This document shows positions 58,450 to 64,000 of a stretch of 64,000 nt of DNA, piece after piece. The notes under the pieces are model-generated. The model made no database searches and was not told the DNA's origin. It saw only the letters and a program-made list of their open reading frames with translations. This DNA is from Buxus sempervirens (taxonomy: Eukaryota > Streptophyta > Magnoliopsida > Buxales > Buxaceae), in the NCBI GenBank assembly GCA_947561395.2, contig OX387191.1, forward strand, positions 39,672,939 through 39,736,938, in the 5' to 3' direction. Positions within the stretch are counted from its first letter, which is position 1. Every line of letters starts with the position of its first letter. A program made the position numbers and the translations under genes.

Positions 58450-58725
58450 GTCGTCCGCACAGTATGTGCGGACATGTTTTGGCCCCACACACTGTGCGGA
58501 CAAAATCATATCCAAATCTTATCCGAAATCTCGGAGAATCTCAAAATCCGCACATAGTGTGCAGACGGAGGAAAATTGAGCCAAAATTGCCTTACCTGCA
58601 CTATATATGTGGGCATGGAAAATCTTATCCTCTACGCGAATCGCCACGTGGCGGATTTCCACTCATTGCACAAAGGACAGCCTCGTCCGCACATAGTGTG
58701 CGGTCAAGACCTATGTCTATAAATA
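58450..58725 (+). promoter_or_regulatory. Palindrome array and TATA box of LTR I
   Basis: Three or four palindromes with the arm CCGCACA/TGTGCGG (about 58452-58473, 58483-58500, 58546-58567, 58687-58707) precede TATAAATA at 58718. The same palindrome recurs about 3.5 kb downstream at 62258-62307 within the transcribed part of the LTR. Confidence 0.65.
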
Positions 58726-58778
58726 AGGGCCCACATCCCTGGGCCAAGGGTTGGGTTTTTCTCTCCTTCGTCCCCACT

Positions 58779-61030
58779 GTGCGCACCTAAATCTAGATCC
58801 TAGATCGCACACGGGCCGCACGTGGGTTCGTGCGTGCCTCGGGACATTTGGAGTCGCCACTACCTGAAAGGTGCAGGCAGACACGGTGTTTGCCCTATTC
58901 GGGTCTAGGTCTGGTTTGCGGGTTTTCAGAGTTCTAGCTAAGTCCTCGGTTACATCCGGGGAAGTTCTAAGACACCCCGGTCCGCCCCGTCAGTTTGACG
59001 GGTCCCTTGGGCCTCCCTGCTTTTGAGTCAATTTTCACCCTTCCTAGACCAGCATGCTGCCTTATTAGGTCTAGCGGGGCCCTCTGAAGGTGTTGGTCCC
59101 TTTTATTTTGATTTTATCTTCTTATTTATTTAGATGAAGTGGGTCGGACCCGGGTCCCGTTGGAAGCCCACGGAAGACCCGTGGGCTGCCATGGTTGGGT
59201 CTTGGGCCCAATTGGGTTATTGGGTAACCCATGTGGTTATTTTATTAAGTTTTATTTATTTACAATTTTAGTTTGGGCTTAGTGGGCTTGGAATGGGCCC
59301 ATTAGCCTGAGTCAATTGGCCTTGGGCCCGTTTTAAGGAAAACGGGCCTGGTTTGGGCCGGTCTAGGGTGGGCCCCACAAATGGGCCTATGGTAATCTTG
59401 GTGGGCCCGTCTATGCCCGCAGTCTTTTATTGGGCTCAAAATAGCCCAAATTGTCTAAAAGGCCGGTTCAAGCCGGTTTGGGTCGAATCAGGTTCAACCG
59501 GTCCAAATGAATTAATTTTTAAGTCACTTTTCCAATCTGACCGCACTCTCAGTGCGGTTTGGTCAGAACCGCAAATATACTGCGGTTCTGTCCAAACCGC
59601 TCTGTGTATGCGGTTGCTGCTCAGCTTCACTTGTTTGCGCCGATTTTGATTTGGATCGGTTTGGTGACTTTTCTGGGACCTCCAGCGACCTCCGTCGAGC
59701 TTCCAGCATTTCCGGTATGCCATCTTTGTTTCATTTGGCTTGTAAAGCCACTTTTATTTTCTTCTTGTTCTTCCCGGAAAGGAAAGTCTTCCTCTAATCA
59801 TCCATGGTCATTTTTAGAAGGAGGAGTGAGGGAAGATTACAGGGGATGATCTATAGATTACAGATTCCTTTTGTACTTCCAAACCAAAGTAAAAAATGGA
59901 TGTATGGCATCTCCATGTTGCCTCATGTACTCACTTCTTCTTTTTTTATTTTGAGACTCTCATTGGCATGGAGGCATCCCAGCAACCATAAATCAACTAA
60001 TTAGTAGATAATGTAGTAAAAGAAAAACACAAAATGCTTCAAATAAGAAAATTGATGGATATATTAATAGGAAACATTACCAAACTAGCAATTCTTTGCT
60101 TTTGTTGATGCTAGGATCCTTCGAGGATTTCGGCAGCGCTTCCGCACTCCAAGGAATTTCACGGGTTGATTTTGAAAGGGTTTTGCTGGTTTCCTTTATT
60201 AACTAGGTGAGAAGAAGGGGTTTAGGCAAGGTAAGGGGTATTTTGGGGATTTATATGTTAGGTTTTGAGGTGGCAGAACCTGGGCAGGGTTTCGGCCGTG
60301 GAAAGCACACAGACGGAGAGGGGAGAGGCCAAGGGGAAGGCTTGTTCCAAATGGGGGGCTGGCCCTCTATTTATAGGCAAAAAAGTGCCGGAAAGTGTTG
60401 TTTGGTCACAACCGCACTTGAAGTGCGGTTGTGACAAAATTGCACTAAAAAATAAAAAACCGCACTTTTAGTGCGGTTGGCATTCAACACGTGCAAATCT
60501 GCATGAATCTGCCAGCTGTCACCGTACAGGACACGCGTCCACCTTCTAAAAGATCAAAACCGTATTTGAAGTATGGTTCAGACTAAACCGTACTTCAAGT
60601 CCGGTTAAGCACGTTTTTTAAATGCCGGATCTGAAATCTTTTATTCAATTTGATTTAATTAAAGATTTTACTCCGATTTTCTTAATATTTTATTAAAAAA
60701 TCTAAGATTCTTTATGATTATATTATTAAAATATTAAAATACTTTTTATTTAAATGTTAAAATATTAAGACATGTTTTTATTAAATGCTTTTTTATTGAC
60801 TTTATTAATTCATTTTACTTTTTTGCTGCTATTCTACCAAACGGGCAGTTTTGTTGAAACTTCAACTGCCCATAACTTCTTCATCTAGTGTCCGATTTCA
60901 GCAAACTTAGTGTCGTTGGAATCAGCTCGGAACCACCTATCCATTGGGATTACTTTGGACAGCTGAATTGGGGTCGAGCAAAAAGTCAACTTTTCGCTTC
61001 CAAAAAATTTGACCGACTCATAACTTGTGA
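58779..61030 (-). mobile_element. Inverted partial Ogre/Tat-like LTR K inside LTR I
   Basis: Starts TGTGCGCACCTAAATC and carries GGAGTCGCCA (58850-58859), palindromes AACCGCACTT...AAGTGCGGTT at about 60405-60490 with weaker copies at 60556-60604, a TATA-like box near 60367-60376 (minus), a donor-like GGTAATG near 60080 and matching palindromes at 59548-59602. The final bases that should read to GGTGCTTACA are missing (cut near 61030), and no TSD is visible. It is inverted relative to LTR I. Confidence 0.7.
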
Positions 61031-63087
61031 TCTCTCCTTTTCTTCTTTTTTTTTCATTCCCACCCAGAAGAGGACAAGGAGATGGCTGTTTTTGGAGTCA
61101 AGGGGAGTGCTTAACTGCTATTCATGTCCACTAGGGGAACACAACATTTCCAACGAAAGAAATAGCACCAAGGTAAGTTTTGTTGATGTTACTAGTTTGA
61201 TATATGTGAAAATGAGAGCATGGTGAGCATCTTTTACTTTTACTACTGTGAGCATGTCATCCTTATTGTCTCGCCACAATCTTATCTTCATTTCTTCACA
61301 TTTTTAAGGCTCCCATGGTAAGGGGAGACTGCTATTTCGAATGGGAGGAGAGAGGCCTCACTTCGATGGTAAAAAAGGGGAGCATGTTCCCCATTTTAGT
61401 GGTCTAATGAACCCTTTGAACCCCCCCATTCCCTTCTTACTAAATGTTCTTCTTTGCTTCCTTTGTATGCTTGCATCATGTGTTAGAATGTTTCCTCACA
61501 TGTCTTCAAATGCATGATGAGAAGAGCACACACTCACACCTTCTCATTCACTGTTTTAGCATATTTTATGGGCACAGAATAAGAGCCACCACATGCATGC
61601 ACGAATGGCACTTTAGAAAGCATGTTATGGACCAGTTTTATCATCTTTCTCCCCCACTGTGAGCACTAGTAGGTAACTTCATTTCTAGCACATGCCACCA
61701 CTGTTTGTTCCATTTTACACACACGCACAAGCCATCTTTATGAAGCATGTTAAATCCCCTTAGTGCTCGCTTCCTATCCACTATTTTTATTGGCTTTAAA
61801 CCACTGTATGCACGCATGCTTATTGCCATTTATTTGCTTTATATGCTTCTTTGTATGTTGATTAGATGAAGGATGAGTTTAGGTCGAATGAAACCATGAT
61901 CAAGGCCTTTTGGGCCCCCCTTTCTCCTCTTCCCATGAGGAGGAAGGGTAGATCATCTTCAACACCAAAATAGGGACGTCTAGAGTCCCCGTTCCAATGC
62001 CCAAATAGTTGCTCCAAGTTAAAGAGGAAGCCCCAAGCTTTCTCCCTTCTTCCCCCATTGGGATAACCATAAAAAGTGTTGGTTTTGGCTAAAAAATGGA
62101 ATTTAGAATCCACTGTGGGTCTGCTCTAAGACCCACAGGTGTGCGCAAACCAGTGGAGGGGAGGGGACCCTGGGCCCCCCCCCCCCCCCCGACCCCCCCG
62201 ATTTTGGACTTTTGAGTGTTTCGGGTCACGCCAGCAAACACAAAGCGGTTCAGGCCTGCCCGCACAGTATGTGCGGACAGGGCTTGTCTGCACAGGGTCT
62301 GCGGGCAGTACCCAGCAAGCCCCCAAAGCCTGTATTCTTGGGCTTAGGCCCATTCCCTCTAACCTAATCGATTCATATCGGTTCCCTTTGGGCCCTTCTT
62401 TGAGACTTGGGCCCACACGAGGCAAAATAAGACTTCGTGGGCCTTCCAACGGGGCCCACACCCGACTAGCTCGACCCCGAGCCCATTCCAAATATGGGCT
62501 CCAAGGGCAACTTGGATAATTGCCTGGGCCACTTCCAAGCTCAATGGGCCCATTAAAAATCTGAACCCACTAATTATATTGTATGCTTAATTAATTTTCA
62601 AACCAAATAAACCAATCCAAAAAAGGGGGGTTATCCAATGTCCCAAAATGGGACATGGGCTTGATCTAAGCCCAACTTGGCATCTTGTGGGCCTTCCAAC
62701 GGGGCCCACCCCAGACCCAAATCACTTCAATAAATCAAGATAAAATCAAATAAAAGAAATGGGGCACACCTCTCAAGTGGTCCCCACCAGACTTGAAATA
62801 AGGTATGCATGTTTTGGCTTAGGAAATGGGTGAGTTAGATCAGAAAAAGTTGACTCAAAACCAGGAAGAACCGAGGGACCCGTCAGCCTACGGGGCGGAT
62901 CGGGGTGTCTCAGGACTTCCCCGGACCTTAACCAAAATTTCAAACCTAGACAGCCTAAATAGACAAACCTAGGCACTCAGGTGTCTGTCTACACCCCATC
63001 AGGCAATGGCGACTCCAATATTTCTCGATTACCCTTTAGGAGGCACGCACGTTGTCTCGCGCGCTTCGTGGTGCAACAGTGCGCACA

Positions 63088-63110
63088 ACCTCGCAACTCC
63101 GCTGGGGACT
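63088..63110 (+). other. Primer-binding site, tRNA-Arg type
   Basis: Directly after the LTR end (GCGCACA) comes ACCTCGCAACTCCGCTGGGG and then ACT. It resembles TGGCGACTCCGCTGGGGA, the tRNA-Arg-type primer site reported for Ogre elements, with two or three differences at its start. It sets the element's plus orientation and the LTR boundary. Confidence 0.65.
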
Positions 63111-64000
63111 TTCTCAGCCCAGTCAAACCCTGGTTAGAAAAGAGTCAACATAAGGGGGATTTAGTCGGTGTTTAGGGTTATTTCTATCTTACCTTAGTAA
63201 ATGGAGGAATACATGGAAATCCCTAATTTGGGAAAATTCTACCACAAAGGATGAGATAATTGCCCAAGGGAACTGGGTTGTAGGAGGGACCAATGTGACC
63301 CCTCCAGTTTCCTGGGAATTTTCCCAGACATCGGTTTGCGTGCCAATTCTTCACTTTACTATATAAGATAGTGAAAATTTCTTTTATCAACTAAAATCTA
63401 GATCTAAACTTACCCAAATTAGACACAGCACTTAGCCCAACTGCACACACGGGCACCCACTACATTGTGAATGGTTTACTGCTTTAATAAAAACTACGTG
63501 GGGTGACACGCACGAGGGAGACTGCGTGAATGATCCGAACCAACTTGAGATATGCGGTAACTTGCAAATATTGCTCTTCTTTACCAAAACATAGACCTCT
63601 CTAGCAGCCACCCTTCTGATTTCTATGAACAAACTTTTGGGATGGTATTAGCCTTATGCTCCTATGGCTTGCCGGGGAAAGCAAGGTAAACCCATCTCCC
63701 CAGGTTTATAGATTCCTATAGTGCCACTGGTTTCTTGCTGTGGTACGCGAGGGTCTTGTACTTGGTCCAGACCCTTGTAGGCATATGTCTCAGGCTGGGT
63801 ATCCTTCCCCACCTATCGCTTCTGAATATACCGTGATTTTGTGAATGTGCTTTGAATGATGATATAAGAGGAGTAAAATCAATTTAAAAGTCAAGAGTTC
63901 ATCAAGGGCAGCAACCCCCGCCTTTTTGCATCAAATTGAGTAACCCTAGATCAGGGACTGCCTTAGTCATAATTTAGGAAGGCCAACCTAACTTTGATCA
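63111..64000 (+). mobile_element. Leader of the Ogre/Tat-like element, truncated by the window
   Basis: About 890 bases after the primer site with no long open frame on plus, as expected for the long untranslated leader of Ogre-type elements. Gag-pol is not reached. Minus-strand short frames here (63432-63632) are not gene-like. Confidence 0.55.

Larger units (their letters stand above)
57697..63087 (+). mobile_element. 5' LTR of an Ogre/Tat-like retrotransposon (LTR I)
   Basis: Starts TGTAAGCACCTCATTTTTTC and ends GTGCGCACA, and is followed directly by a tRNA-primer-like site, so this is the 5' LTR of an element leaving the window. Sense is plus: palindromes GTCCGCACA...TGTGCGGAC at about 58452-58707, TATA box TATAAATA 58718-58725, donor-like CCAAGGTAAGT at 61173, two GGGCCTTCCAACGGGGCCC motifs (about 62440 and 62690), TGGCGACTCC at 63007-63016. 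An inverted partial LTR (58779-61030) enlarges it; net length is about 3.1 kb. A poly-C run of about 16 lies at 62175-62191. Confidence 0.85.

Noticed and set aside
58774..61060. TSD for the inverted LTR K
   Set aside because: CCCAC precedes its start, and a CCCAC occurs near 61053, but the LTR end is missing and about 20 unrelated bases intervene. Treated as truncated without a proven TSD.
62175..62191. Poly-C tract as a regulatory element
   Set aside because: Simple homopolymer, as at 17331; possibly length-uncertain in the assembly. No function can be argued.
62126..62519. Overlapping open frames on both strands
   Set aside because: Poly-C and Pro/Gly-rich translation of LTR I sequence; not conserved in LTR B or C.

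Overview
This window looks like repeat-rich nuclear DNA of a flowering plant, probably a non-grass angiosperm with a large, slowly purged genome. The evidence is plant GT-AG introns, plant-type transposons, a plant-only LRR receptor kinase subfamily, and long Ty3/gypsy LTRs of two lineages. The species cannot be named from sequence alone. Only one full-length conventional gene is visible: a CLAVATA1/BAM-type receptor kinase, best matched to BAM3, at 36827-40775 on the minus strand, with two exons.

Layout. (1) 1-18800 is a tandem array split by solo LTR A (231-18135). LTR A was itself hit by a CACTA element (which holds a PIF/Harbinger MITE, which holds a hAT MITE), by an Ogre-like LTR B (which holds another A-family solo LTR), by a hAT MITE, and by two further Ogre-like solo LTRs, C and D. 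Almost every boundary is fixed by an exact target-site duplication (TSD). (2) 18800-22340 holds unassigned repeats and a decayed Ty1/copia element on the minus strand. (3) 22341-32800 starts with a CACTA-type terminus and then holds pieces of at least five unrelated host genes: a secreted Cys-rich peptide, a kinesin-14, mitochondrial 3-oxoacyl-ACP synthase, a RAB1/RABD GTPase and a RAD7-like repair protein, plus an unrecognised exon. Two nested solo LTRs (F containing E) interrupt it. This is the pattern of a gene-capturing transposon. (4) 33100-36500 holds repeats and MITEs. (5) 36500-42200 is the BAM3 gene island, flanked by inverted copies of one MITE-like repeat. (6) 42400-49270 holds a Mutator-type MITE and the N-terminal piece of a possible MuDR-like transposase split by solo LTR G. 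(7) 49271-64000 is a second LTR nest. It ends in an Ogre-like element whose 5' LTR (57697-63087) is followed by a tRNA-Arg-type primer-binding site and the start of its leader.

Recurring structure. The long LTRs share a design: arrays of short palindromes upstream of a TATA box, a 5' splice-site-like motif a few hundred bases downstream, and, in the Ogre-like family, an internal copy of the tRNA-primer-like motif and a near-palindromic motif usually present twice. The palindrome sequence differs between LTRs but is often the same at two sites within one LTR. This is the most unusual pattern I see. All family assignments come from reading the sequence; no database search was possible.
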